This document shows, piece by piece, positions 14,958 to 22,002 of a stretch of DNA of 39,636 nucleotides. Made by a program: the position numbers and the translations under genes. Every line of letters begins with the position of its first letter. Position 1 is the first letter of the stretch. The stretch spans positions 1 to 39,636 of IMG/VR virus record IMGVR_UViG_3300042914_001135. The stretch is one strand, 5' to 3'. The notes below the pieces were generated by a model. That model did not search any database. It saw nothing but the letters and a program-made list of their open reading frames with translations, and was not told the origin of the DNA. The stretch is from a virus.

Positions 14958-15310
14958 ACTACGACGACTGGGCCGCTATCGGTCACGCTAACGGTTGGCT
15001 AGGTGTACGCCGCAACGACGGGGCAACCTCGAAGGCAGGTGCTCAGTCGCTTACGGTTCGCGCTGGATCACAACGCGCCAAACTATTAGCCACCTACTAC
15101 GCGCACCACTATCTCACTGACGAGGAGGCGGGCAAGGCGAGCGGCCTTGCCTCGCTTCCGAAGTGTTGCTATTGGAAACGCTGTTCCGAGCTACGCCAGG
15201 CAGGGTATATCAAGCCGAACGGTAAGACACGTATCTCTAGTGCCGGTGTCGAGCAGCAAGTGTGCCATATCACGGCTGAAGGAATACAAGTGTTGGCCGG
15301 TATCGCGTGA
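14954..15310 (+). CDS. Winged-helix DNA-binding protein (118 aa)
   Basis: Residues about 43-115 match the phage winged-helix pattern: a first helix (AKLLATYYAHHYLTDEEAGK), a recognition-helix region with SLPKCCYWKRCSELRQAGYI, and a wing of two strands around KTRISSAGVEQQVCHITAEG. This resembles MarR-like or replication-type winged helices in actinophages, where a protein scores DEEIAEALGL, then RR.EL...G.I. As the only clear DNA binder in the operon it could regulate the early promoter with its inverted repeat, which is inference. Confidence 0.7.
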   Translation: MNYDDWAAIGHANGWLGVRRNDGATSKAGAQSLTVRAGSQRAKLLATYYAHHYLTDEEAGKASGLASLPKCCYWKRCSELRQAGYIKPNGKTRISSAGVEQQVCHITAEGIQVLAGIA

Positions 15311-15588
15311 GGTGGGCTAGACGTAAGTGGCACAACATGAGACAGGTATCGCTAAGTGAATTACTGGCTAAGCCAGTGTCTCCATCTCGGTTCGTGGTCG
15401 AACGTGACGACGGTATGACATGGGCCGGACCGTATCGCTGGCAAGGTATCACGTTCACTAACGTGCCTGAATACATTTACTATTTCGCTAACGCGCAGTC
15501 GGCTCACGCCGCTATTGTTGGTTGCGGTTTAGACGATCCTGGCCACATCACCGGTAAAGGCAAGGTTGAGGTGGTAAAGGTTCGTTAG
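15307..15588 (+). CDS. Last protein of the ArdA operon (93 aa)
   Basis: The GTG start at 15307 overlaps the previous stop by 4 bases (GTGA). An ATG at 15337 is a possible alternative giving 83 residues. The product starts with a basic segment (MRWARRKWHN), continues with strands (SPSRFVVERDDGMTWAGPYR and ITFTNVPEYIYYF) and a helix plus strand ending VEVVKVR. Unrecognised. It is followed within about 60 bases by a strong terminator. Confidence 0.7.
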   Translation: MRWARRKWHNMRQVSLSELLAKPVSPSRFVVERDDGMTWAGPYRWQGITFTNVPEYIYYFANAQSAHAAIVGCGLDDPGHITGKGKVEVVKVR

Positions 15589-15594
15589 AGGTAA

Positions 15595-15641
15595 GGCAAC
15601 ATCAAAACGCTTGCGGGATACCTACCCGTGACCGTGTTGCC
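15595..15641 (+). other. Stem structure after the early operon
   Basis: GGCAACA (15595-15601) pairs with TGTTGCC (15635-15641), and CGGG (15614-15617) with CCCG (15626-15629) inside. It sits between the last stop codon and the terminator and could stabilise the 3' end of the transcript. Confidence 0.5.
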
Positions 15642-15647
15642 GCCATT

Positions 15648-15700
15648 GGGATCGCCTCCCTTCCCACCCCTGGGAGGTTGAGGCGGTCCCTTTTATTTTA
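15648..15700 (+). terminator. Rho-independent terminator of the rightward operon
   Basis: GGGATCGCCTC pairs with GAGGCGGTCCC (ends at 15690), with a second stem CCTTCCCA/TGGGAGG inside, followed by TTTTATTTTA. It separates the rightward operon from the convergent leftward gene that ends at 15698. Confidence 0.9.
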
Positions 15701-15931
15701 TATCCAACCGAGTTCGGTTGCTCTCCATGTCGCGGGCGAATAGTTCGCTTCAACGCTTTTCTTTTCTTCGAGCGTGTTATACAACCTGACAACATAAAGG
15801 CACGTTTCGTCGCCTTGATCCCATATCTCGTCCTCTAGCGCGGTTGTTGGTGGCCCGTCATGTTGTGAGCAGACTGGTGGGCTGCAATAACCCATGTCGT
15901 AACCAAATTTGATCCATTCGTCGAAATTCAT
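15698..15931 (-). CDS. Small conserved phage protein (77 aa)
   Basis: Opens MNFDEWIKFGYDMGYCSPPV, with CSQHDGPPTTALEDEIWDQG following and a CLYVVRLYN strand. The arrangement W..YG.d.GyC.PPVC..HDG...t..Ed is one I associate with a widespread small protein of actinophages and cyanophages; its biochemical role is not known to me. Two Cys and a His could bind a metal. It is the last gene of the leftward operon before the convergent terminator. Its start overlaps the stop of the 40-residue gene upstream. Confidence 0.8.
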   Translation of the reverse strand: MNFDEWIKFGYDMGYCSPPVCSQHDGPPTTALEDEIWDQGDETCLYVVRLYNTLEEKKSVEANYSPATWRATELGWI

Positions 15932-16050
15932 TTGACCCTCACCATTTCTATCGGTTTATGTTTGTTGCTGCACGTTGGCGGTTCTTTGACCGTGACGTGG
16001 ATAATCATGCGCTGTTGGCAGCGTGGACAAGACCAATGTTCACCCTTCAT
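15928..16050 (-). CDS. Tiny Cys-containing protein (40 aa)
   Basis: ATG at 16050 and stop at 15928 both overlap neighbouring genes by ATGA-type junctions, which argues that this short frame is really translated. It opens MKGEHWSCPRCQQRMIIHVT, giving a CPRC knuckle, and has TCSNKHKPIEM later, so C8, C11, C27 and H30 could form one zinc site. Function unknown. Confidence 0.65.
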   Translation of the reverse strand: MKGEHWSCPRCQQRMIIHVTVKEPPTCSNKHKPIEMVRVK

Positions 16051-16394
16051 CAGAAGCTCCGGCACCTACATGATTTGACGTAACGGGTTTTGATTGAGTC
16101 GTTCTCAAAATCTGGATCGGTATAAATAAATCCGGTGCTATCACACTCATCACAACCCACCTCTGCCTGGCGTACACCCATTACCTTTTGGAATAACGAT
16201 TTCACTTCATACTGGTTCGGGTAATGGCCTAATGATTCAGCCATTTTGAGTACGGTTTTAGCGTCATCTTCGGAAGCGTCGAGCAGCATCTCATCTTTTA
16301 CCCAAGCGTTCTTTACCGTGTTGCGTGCGATATTCGTTGTCGGATACATTCCGCACAGACGATCAACGAACAACTCAATTAACGCTGGTGTCAC
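16050..16394 (-). CDS. Zn-finger protein, possible helicase-loader-like (114 aa)
   Basis: The GTG start at 16394 overlaps the upstream stop. Residues 1-70 are helical, with an aromatic/Pro segment LGHYPNQYEVKSLFQKV that recalls the small helicase-loader or G39P-type replication proteins, where a helical bundle ends in a PP/PN..e...lf pattern. The C-terminus has CDECDSTGFIYTDP and KSCRCRSF, two Cys pairs typical of a zinc finger. If it recruits the host helicase, it would help explain the lack of phage replication enzymes. That comparison is weak. Confidence 0.6.
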   Translation of the reverse strand: MTPALIELFVDRLCGMYPTTNIARNTVKNAWVKDEMLLDASEDDAKTVLKMAESLGHYPNQYEVKSLFQKVMGVRQAEVGCDECDSTGFIYTDPDFENDSIKTRYVKSCRCRSF

Positions 16395-16612
16395 AACTCC
16401 ACGCCTTGCGCGATATGTGTACGCAACCTAGAGATGACAGACTCGGCTTGCTTCAGCGTCGCTCGACAGGCATCTAGTTCTGCGTGAAGTGAATCAGCAG
16501 CATCTTTTAGACGGTCACGTTCCTCGCGCAACAGTTCGTTCGCCATCTGCATCGCATCAACACGATCCTTGTATTGCTCTAACTCAAACTCTATTGGTGT
16601 TTCTATACTCAC
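16391..16612 (-). CDS. Coiled-coil protein (73 aa)
   Basis: The GTG start at 16612 has AGAGGAAGG nine bases upstream. Nearly the whole product is a heptad-patterned helix: FELEQYKDRVDAMQMANELL, then REERDRLKDAADSLHAELDA, ending in a short hydrophobic tail. It overlaps the end of the WhiB gene by 29 bases and the next start by 4. A dimerising accessory protein is likely; no specific partner can be named. Confidence 0.7.
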   Translation of the reverse strand: MSIETPIEFELEQYKDRVDAMQMANELLREERDRLKDAADSLHAELDACRATLKQAESVISRLRTHIAQGVEL

Positions 16613-16874
16613 GTCGTAACGCCTTCCTCTGTAATGGTGTTGTTCCTGCCCAGATACCTGACTTTATATTGTTCTCTACAGCAAAGTCAAGACATTCTTT
16701 TTGTACCTTGCAAGTGAAGCAAACAGTTCGTGCCTCAGCAAGCTTCATAATGTTGATTGCTTTTTCTTCCTCGTTCAGAAAAAACAGGTCTGGGCCTGCT
16801 CCTCGACACGCTGCTTCTTCCACGAAAGCAAACTGGTTGTTGACCAGGCTGTAATAGTCTTCGGCTGCCGACAT
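16584..16874 (-). CDS. whiB: WhiB-family iron-sulfur transcription regulator
   Basis: WhiB-like proteins hold a 4Fe-4S cluster on four Cys and act with the actinobacterial housekeeping sigma factor. C23 (AACRGAGPDLFF), C52, C55 (VCFTC) and C61 (KECLDFA) have exactly the C-N28-C-x2-C-x5-C layout, and GIWAGTT (73-79) is the turn that follows. The start at 16874 (96 residues) has GAGGGA 6 bases upstream, better than the longer frame to 16970. Phage WhiB proteins, such as that of mycobacteriophage TM4, can repress host whiB2 and alter division and superinfection. It strongly suggests an actinobacterial host and may control this phage's own promoters. Confidence 0.93.
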   Translation of the reverse strand: MSAAEDYYSLVNNQFAFVEEAACRGAGPDLFFLNEEEKAINIMKLAEARTVCFTCKVQKECLDFAVENNIKSGIWAGTTPLQRKALRREYRNTNRV

Positions 16875-16906
16875 TTCTTCTCCCTCGTTGTCGTCTTGAT
16901 ATTCGT

Positions 16907-17401
16907 CTATAGATTCCAATGCCTTAGCCCGCCGTTCCTGTACAAGTATCGGGCTACCGCAAGGTTGCACCGTACGTTAAACAGTACCGACAGATCGCCT
17001 CGTTGTGAAGCACATTCTTTGGCCGTTACAGAAATCCAGGTCGAGTTAATCTGAAGGATGCCCCTATCTTGTGAGCCATTACGGTTCAGGGTTTTGTTGT
17101 GGGATAGCGGGTTGCAGCGGCTCTCACGCCAAGCAATATACGAGAACGCCTGAACGGGTAGCCCGAACTCTGCGAACTCATCTTCCCATTGGGGGCAACG
17201 CTTCGTTTTATCTGCCGGAACACCATCCGGAACCACCTCAACGGGCAGTACCAGAACCTTGTCAGACGCTCTGTAAGCCTCCGAGAGAGGTGTTACTGAC
17301 GGGTTCGCAGGGTTGGCAGGGGCTTCAGCAGCATGAACCATACTGCCGAAGGTAATAGTCCCTACTAGAGCAACGGCAAATAGCCGTACAAGTGATCTCA
17401 T
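16907..17401 (-). CDS. Secreted transglycosylase/lysozyme-like enzyme
   Basis: Start chosen at ATG 17401 with TTGGAGGACC five bases upstream; the frame extends further without support. Residues 1-24 (MRSLVRLFAVALVGTITFGS onward) form a Sec signal peptide with a likely cut after VHA. From residue 75 there is a lysozyme-fold domain: AFSYIAWRESRCNP supplies the catalytic Glu (E93), SQDRGILQINSTW (110-122) is the GxxQI motif of transglycosylases, and NLAVARYLYRNGG the last helix. Four Cys (69, 96, 130, 145) could form two disulfides outside the cell. It should cut peptidoglycan glycan strands. Lying beside WhiB and recombination genes, away from the lysis cassette, it may be made early and act from outside. 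Confidence 0.85.
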   Translation of the reverse strand: MRSLVRLFAVALVGTITFGSMVHAAEAPANPANPSVTPLSEAYRASDKVLVLPVEVVPDGVPADKTKRCPQWEDEFAEFGLPVQAFSYIAWRESRCNPLSHNKTLNRNGSQDRGILQINSTWISVTAKECASQRGDLSVLFNVRCNLAVARYLYRNGGLRHWNL

Positions 17402-17435
17402 CGGTCCTCCAAGACTAGCAAATTTTAGGTAATGC

Positions 17436-17891
17436 TTATGAGATAAGGGAAACCAGTTCCGCGAACTCATCCAATAACACGATACCGCCACTAGAACCAT
17501 CTGGCATAGCAATCATCGCGAAAGGTCGTATGTCACCCAACGACTTTGATGCTTCAGATTGTAAACGAGCCTGGTTGAAACGAGTAGCGATCGGACCCAC
17601 CTGTGCACCGGCTTTGACTTCGACACGAAAGAAGCCACCCCAATGTTCTTCATGGCGAGTGCCTGCATTACCTGTCGCACTAAGACCCAACTTCTTCCTA
17701 GCACGTCGAGCTTTGCTATCACCTTTAGTTCGTGACCGCTTTCCGCGAGCAACAGGATCGTTACATCCTTTGACCCGTCGCTTACCGTCACGAGCTTCAC
17801 GTCCCAAAGTTCCGAACTTGGGGCATCCATCAACCGTACATTTGTCTCTGTTTCCCTCACAGTAATCCTTCCTGTTCTGTTCTACTGGCAT
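17436..17891 (-). CDS. PD-(D/E)XK-like nuclease, possible resolvase
   Basis: The N-terminal third is basic with four Cys (11, 18, 23, 43) as in a small DNA-binding module. Then comes RHEEHWGGFFRVEVKAGAQV (79-98): acidic residues followed by VEVKAG, matching the E-x-K arm of PD-(D/E)XK nucleases. Q111 and the following helix (ARLQSEASKSLGD) fit the rest of the core, and RPFAMIAMPDGSSGGIVLL closes the fold. Proteins of this pattern in mycobacteriophages and relatives stand near RecB/Cas4 and annealing genes and are often called Holliday-junction-type resolvases. Its ATG overlaps the stop of the annealing gene (TAATG). Nuclease fold likely, substrate inferred. Confidence 0.7.
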   Translation of the reverse strand: MPVEQNRKDYCEGNRDKCTVDGCPKFGTLGREARDGKRRVKGCNDPVARGKRSRTKGDSKARRARKKLGLSATGNAGTRHEEHWGGFFRVEVKAGAQVGPIATRFNQARLQSEASKSLGDIRPFAMIAMPDGSSGGIVLLDEFAELVSLIS

Positions 17892-18853
17892 TACGCCTTC
17901 AGGATGGTGATGAGTTCAGAAATCTCTGACTTGGTGAGGGCTTCCAACGATTCGATGACACGACCTGTTGAGTCTGATGCCATAGACAGTTGTTCCGCTT
18001 TAGTTGCGATGCCTTTGCCTGATGCCAAAGCCCTGAACATACCGATCTGTTTCGTTGTTGCCGGTGCGCCAGGTTCCTTGATCTGCGGTGAGCCGTTGGC
18101 AGGATGGTTGGCTTTGGATTCTGCGATTACTTCTTCGGCAGAGAACATATTGATTACCGCTGCTACTGCTTCTTCGGTGTTCTTGAAGTTGGGGTTGAAG
18201 TCGTCCATCACTTCAGGTTCGGTGTCGTTGAACTGTGCTGCCAACTCTTTTGCTTTGGCGAACGCTTCACGCAACACTGGCATCTGTGATTCTTTCAGGT
18301 CTGCTAGGTCAAGCTTGGCTGACTTCGCGATCTGCTCATGGTTCAGCCCTGCACCCTTGCAAGCCTCGACGAATCGCTTGATGTTGTCCATTGACACCAG
18401 CGGATCGGCTGGCTTGGCTGGTTCAACTTTTGCTACTGGTGCAGGCTTAGGTGCAGAGGTAGTCGGGGTGTGTGATACATCGTCCCACTCTTGCTTAGTC
18501 CACAACGACAGGCAAACACCGAAGCGCATACTGGCGTTACGAATGAAGTCTGAGATTAGTTCTTTGAGTAGGTCAGGTTTGTTGTGCATGACCGAGCCGA
18601 TACCCAAGCGGCGTACACCGAGGATGGTGAGCCAGCCTGCCATGTGTGCCATGCCGTTCTCTACACGGTAAGCCGGTAGGCCGTTCGCATCAAACGCGGT
18701 TGGTTCCCATGTCCACTCAGGGTCAATCTCGATAAGCATTTTGGTTACGTCTGCGTGACCTACGAAGTCAAGTTGCATCCCGCCTTTAGGTAGTTTGCCT
18801 ACGATCTTCGGATCAGGTACGCCATATTTGCTGATGATTTCTTCTAGTTTCAT
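17891..18853 (-). CDS. Single-strand annealing recombinase (actinophage Rad52/ERF-like type)
   Basis: Residues 1-125 match a DNA annealing protein common in actinophages: YGVPDPKIVGKLPKGGMQLD, HADVTKMLIEIDPEWTWEP, a strand block ending LGVRRLGIGSV, and LLKELISDFIRNASMRFGV with the following LWTK. The middle (130-260) is a Pro/Ala/Glu-rich linker and helical section. The C-terminal 55 residues (ATTKQIGMFRALASGKGI onward) form another helical domain often appended for protein contacts. It pairs single strands made by the neighbouring YqaJ-type exonuclease, with which it shares an overlapping stop/start. Confidence 0.85.
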   Translation of the reverse strand: MKLEEIISKYGVPDPKIVGKLPKGGMQLDFVGHADVTKMLIEIDPEWTWEPTAFDANGLPAYRVENGMAHMAGWLTILGVRRLGIGSVMHNKPDLLKELISDFIRNASMRFGVCLSLWTKQEWDDVSHTPTTSAPKPAPVAKVEPAKPADPLVSMDNIKRFVEACKGAGLNHEQIAKSAKLDLADLKESQMPVLREAFAKAKELAAQFNDTEPEVMDDFNPNFKNTEEAVAAVINMFSAEEVIAESKANHPANGSPQIKEPGAPATTKQIGMFRALASGKGIATKAEQLSMASDSTGRVIESLEALTKSEISELITILKA

Positions 18854-19803
18854 TACTTCGCCTCCTTAGCGATGATCCGCATAGTGCGGAAGGTTGATGT
18901 TTTCTTAAACTTTTCTGCGAGTGCAGGATGCTCGGCCTCAAACTTCTTGGTGTCAAACGATGTGCGTTTGCTGTTCTTCCACGATACGACCTGGGTTCCG
19001 TCAATCGCACCATACTCAGCGTCCTGTAACAGCATCGCCAACTCACCCTTGATGAGTTCCTCAACAGCTTCAGCCTGCTTCTTCTGCTCACGGGCTTGTG
19101 CCAACCGTTCTAAACTCGCGTAAACCTCATGTCCCAATACGACCGTGTTTCCATAACCTTCGGGGTAGAGCGTACTGGCGTTGTCATAGGTGGGATCAGC
19201 CACGTCAGGCATCATGCCCATGTCGATGAAGCCCAAGAATTTGCGGGCTGCTTCTATGTGAACCTGTTTTTCGTCGCTAGTTACGGTCTGTGTATGGAAC
19301 TGGAGTTGGAGGTCGCTATCAAAAATGATCCAATAGATTTCGTTACTACCAGTACATATCGCTTGCTGAACTCCTTGCCAGTACCAGGTTCGGGAAAGTT
19401 GTCCCGTCCAGCGCTTGTTATATGTTTTGAGTTCGTAAAACTTTCCAGTGATAGTTGAACGACCGTCCATTGTGGACATGAGGCGTACACCGTTTTCTTC
19501 GTAGCAGTACATCTCTGCCGGTTCCACGATGAAGTCGTTGAGGATTTCTCCTGCCCAACCCATGAGTGGGCCTTCAAGGATTGTGCCTCGACGCATCGCA
19601 TCGTTTTGTTCTGTTGGCACAGGGGGTGTTGCTGCCAATAGTTCTACCGCTAGGTCAGCTGGTGTGGTGTATTTGTGTTCACCATGAATTGCTGCGGCTA
19701 CTGATGCGGTGATTCGTTTCTCACCTTTTTCGTTTGCCCAACGTAGGTTAAGCCAGTCTTGGCTGCCGTGTGTTGGCTTGGGGATGGTTGATAGATTCTG
19801 CAT
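18853..19803 (-). CDS. YqaJ-type recombination exonuclease
   Basis: A lambda-exonuclease-fold enzyme that degrades one strand of duplex DNA to give ends for annealing. The family signature is present: GSQDWLNLR (13-21), RITAS (30-34), RGTILEGP (72-79, metal-binding E77), STMDGR (110-115, D113) and YELKT (123-127, the E-x-K catalytic pair). AGGAGGA stands just before ATG 19803. The 316-residue length fits. With the annealing protein at 17891-18853 it forms a complete two-component recombination pair, useful for repair, concatemer formation or exchange with relatives. Confidence 0.92.
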   Translation of the reverse strand: MQNLSTIPKPTHGSQDWLNLRWANEKGEKRITASVAAAIHGEHKYTTPADLAVELLAATPPVPTEQNDAMRRGTILEGPLMGWAGEILNDFIVEPAEMYCYEENGVRLMSTMDGRSTITGKFYELKTYNKRWTGQLSRTWYWQGVQQAICTGSNEIYWIIFDSDLQLQFHTQTVTSDEKQVHIEAARKFLGFIDMGMMPDVADPTYDNASTLYPEGYGNTVVLGHEVYASLERLAQAREQKKQAEAVEELIKGELAMLLQDAEYGAIDGTQVVSWKNSKRTSFDTKKFEAEHPALAEKFKKTSTFRTMRIIAKEAK

Positions 19804-19837
19804 TTTTCCTCCTATGGTTTGTGCAGGTATTTTTAAT

Positions 19838-20119
19838 CTAGGGGTGTGACACGGTTACTGTCAAGTCAATCGCTTTCATGTCGCGCACCATCGCTACAGG
19901 GATATGTATAGCGTGGATGCCTTCTTCTTTGCAAATGGTTTGCCATACGGTCACATGGTTGTCTTTAGACCCAGGCTCACCAACAGGGATGAGGAACCCT
20001 ACGGTGTCAACGAGACATTCACCGTCATCTTCGTATTCGTCCATGTTCAGCCAGCCACCTTCGGACAGATGGGTGTCAGCCCATTGGATGTAAACGACGG
20101 TTCTATTCATCAAAGTCAT
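19838..20119 (-). CDS. Unrecognised acidic protein (93 aa)
   Basis: ATG at 20119 has GGAGAA seven bases upstream; a GTG at 20134 and another ATG at 20110 are also in frame. The protein has many strands: TVVYIQWADTHLSEGGWLNM, an acidic loop (DEYEDDGECLVDT), VGFLIPVGEPG and AIHIPVAMVRDMKAIDLTV. It looks like a compact beta-rich domain of a small replication or repair accessory, positioned between nuclease and phosphoesterase. No family recognised. Confidence 0.7.
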   Translation of the reverse strand: MTLMNRTVVYIQWADTHLSEGGWLNMDEYEDDGECLVDTVGFLIPVGEPGSKDNHVTVWQTICKEEGIHAIHIPVAMVRDMKAIDLTVTVSHP

Positions 20120-20191
20120 CGGGCTTTTCTCCACAGTCGGGCGGGCGGGGGATCACCCCACGATATACGCATAGGCATAAACGTGCGTCTG

Positions 20192-21379
20192 TCATAGGAC
20201 TTCCAAATCAGACCAGTTCCGTTTGTCATGGCGACCCACCAGCAGCGTGAGCGTACCTGGGGTAGACCAAATACCTTTAGAGTCAGCGAACCACTTTGAT
20301 CCACCATCCATTGACGGGCATTGGATACGGGTGTATGCACCATGATCGGTGACTTGCAGGTGATGTTTGTGTGCGGTGATCCACAGGTCAGGTTCGCGTC
20401 CTTGTTCACGCAAAATCATTATTGACTGTGCGTTCAACCATTCGACTTCTTTGCCGGTGATCTTGTGGCCGTGAGCGAACGCTAGTTTGACATCGGATAA
20501 CACTTTGGTTGTGACCATCTCATCGTGTGGGATAGTCCATTCAAGGTTCGGTATCTGTGTGTCAAGAATTCGGTACAGAACATCCATCAGGAATCCACCA
20601 GCGTTATCTGAGTCTGATGTTACGGCTTTCCCGTTTCGGCGTGTCCACTCCCCGTGGTTACACAGCACACCGACAACATCCAACACATCGACAAGTGATG
20701 CGATAGTGCTGATGCCTTTAGCGAACAGGTCTGCACCAAGTAGCAACTGTTCACGTTGGGTGAGTTCAACGGTAAAGAGTTGGCTCGCATAGTTCCCATC
20801 GCAACCCTCAAACGGATCACCCATGTTCACTAATGCAGCACCCTCAATGTTTCTACCTTTACGGCGTAGGTCATGGAGTTGTTGAACTGTTTTCTCTAAT
20901 GATTCCAGCACCCGTTCGACGGTTGCTTCAACACCACCGCCAGCAGACTTGCCGAGTTGTAGGTCAGCCCAGTTGATTACGAACGTGCATGGTGGCTCAT
21001 CAGACGGTTTGTTTGCGGGGCGTTTAGGTTGCTTCCATTTGGAAACCTTCTGCCGTAACGCCTCAATATCTTCATCAGGTAAAACCCTGTTTGCTTTGCG
21101 ACGGAACCTGGCACGATACGAGTACAGCCATGCAACATCTCTGTCACCGTTCTCTAAACGCTTAGATGTCTGCCACTTAGACATTCGTACTGTGTCGTCA
21201 ACAACTTCAAATACGGTTGGGTCTAAACCGAACCCGACAAGTATTGCTGTCCAGTCTGATGTGATTGGTGTAGGTAGAACACCGGTAGAAATCTCACCAC
21301 CATCGGGTGTTACTTCAGCCCATGCTCGTTGGTTCTCAGGCGGTTGGGATTGCTCCTCTAATTCATCCTTTAGTGACAT
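20192..21379 (-). CDS. Calcineurin-like metallophosphoesterase (nuclease-like)
   Basis: Residues 1-125 form an N-terminal region, possibly DNA-binding and with basic stretches. The phosphoesterase domain follows with the five metal motifs in order: WADLQLGK (137-144), NMGDPFEG (185-192), CNHGEW (240-245), AHGHK (302-306) and TAHKHH (335-340). Two differ from textbook forms: Gln replaces His in the first motif (normally D-x-H), and the third reads CNHGE rather than GNHD/E. Such proteins are widespread in actinophages beside recombination genes and may be Mre11-like nucleases or DNA phosphatases. Overlaps the upstream gene by 17 bases. Confidence 0.8.
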   Translation of the reverse strand: MSLKDELEEQSQPPENQRAWAEVTPDGGEISTGVLPTPITSDWTAILVGFGLDPTVFEVVDDTVRMSKWQTSKRLENGDRDVAWLYSYRARFRRKANRVLPDEDIEALRQKVSKWKQPKRPANKPSDEPPCTFVINWADLQLGKSAGGGVEATVERVLESLEKTVQQLHDLRRKGRNIEGAALVNMGDPFEGCDGNYASQLFTVELTQREQLLLGADLFAKGISTIASLVDVLDVVGVLCNHGEWTRRNGKAVTSDSDNAGGFLMDVLYRILDTQIPNLEWTIPHDEMVTTKVLSDVKLAFAHGHKITGKEVEWLNAQSIMILREQGREPDLWITAHKHHLQVTDHGAYTRIQCPSMDGGSKWFADSKGIWSTPGTLTLLVGRHDKRNWSDLEVL

Positions 21380-21623
21380 GAGCGAATTCCCCTCGACGGT
21401 ACTTGTTGATTGAAGATGAATCTAAGTCTATTCCGCGTCTTTCTAATACCCTGCTGATTGTGGGCGCAGGGATGGTGTAATCGTCTAACGCTTCGATAAG
21501 TTCTTTGCGATCTGCTTCATCCATGCTTTCAAGTACACGCTGGATTCTTGGGATGCGGCCTGACGGCACAACTTTTTCAGATCGTATTTCATTTAGCAGG
21601 CTTTGCTTTGCGGGCTTGTTCAA
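21363..21623 (-). CDS. Small helix-turn-helix-like protein (86 aa)
   Basis: A TTG start at 21623 with GAGGGAG six bases upstream. The product is charged and helical: RIPRIQRVLESMDEADRKEL, then TIPAPTISRVLERRGIDLDS with SSINKYRRGEF. The latter half has the spacing of a helix-turn-helix (short helix, turn at RGID, then a recognition-like helix SSINKYRRG). It may regulate transcription of, or deliver, the phosphoesterase encoded next. Its role is not established. Confidence 0.7.
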   Translation of the reverse strand: MNKPAKQSLLNEIRSEKVVPSGRIPRIQRVLESMDEADRKELIEALDDYTIPAPTISRVLERRGIDLDSSSINKYRRGEFAHVTKG

Positions 21624-21759
21624 CTCTTGCTCCCTCTATGAGTTTGTTTATCTTCTCGATAACTTCCCATAGTGCGTCAGCTTGATCCCTCCCAGGATTA
21701 GATTTCAAGAGACAGTCACGCACCAAAGTTAACTCAACGGTAGTTAATCCTTTTGCCAT
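21589..21759 (-). CDS. Small helical protein (56 aa)
   Basis: ATG at 21759 follows AAAGGTG by eight bases. The product (MAKGLTTVELTLVRDCLLKS, then an acidic-basic helix and the Lys-rich end RKAKPAK) is a short amphipathic helix. It overlaps the start of the helix-turn-helix gene by 35 bases. Too short for recognition, but start, coupling and codon pattern support it being translated. Confidence 0.6.
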   Translation of the reverse strand: MAKGLTTVELTLVRDCLLKSNPGRDQADALWEVIEKINKLIEGARVEQARKAKPAK

Positions 21760-21789
21760 TTGCAAGCACCTTTCTTCGGGTGACTTACC

Positions 21790-22002
21790 CTAGTGCTTGG
21801 CGATGTGTTCCGTCAAACGATCTGAAACGGTATCTACTTTGTCTTCGGTGCGGTCTTGTGCGCGTCGCATCAAACGCAACATAGCCATAACGGTGTCATG
21901 GTCTTTGCGGTTTTCAGCTTTGAAACGTTGGATTACTACGGTCAGCAGACCAAAAGCACCAGTAACAGCAGCAGCAAGAACGAGAGCGATCCCAGCATCC
22001 AC
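21790..22002 (-). CDS. Small membrane protein, holin-like candidate (70 aa)
   Basis: A GTG start at 22002. Residues 3-23 (AGIALVLAAAVTGAFGLLTV) are one hydrophobic helix, followed by a long charged helix with coiled-coil look (KAENRKDHDTVMAMLRLMRR onward). This N-out, single-span plus cytoplasmic helix design is found in holins and in spanin-like or membrane anchoring proteins. It lies 7 bases from the endolysin gene, which supports a lysis role. Confidence 0.65.
   Translation of the reverse strand: MDAGIALVLAAAVTGAFGLLTVVIQRFKAENRKDHDTVMAMLRLMRRAQDRTEDKVDTVSDRLTEHIAKH

Noticed and set aside
14954-15310. An integrase, excisionase or lysogeny repressor
   Set aside because: The winged-helix protein is the nearest candidate, but there is no integrase, attachment site or divergent repressor/Cro pair, so a temperate life is not supported.
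17904-18671. A 255-codon rightward open frame
   Set aside because: It lies wholly antisense to the annealing recombinase, shows no ribosome site, and its Ser/Ala-rich composition is the mirror of the real gene's codons.
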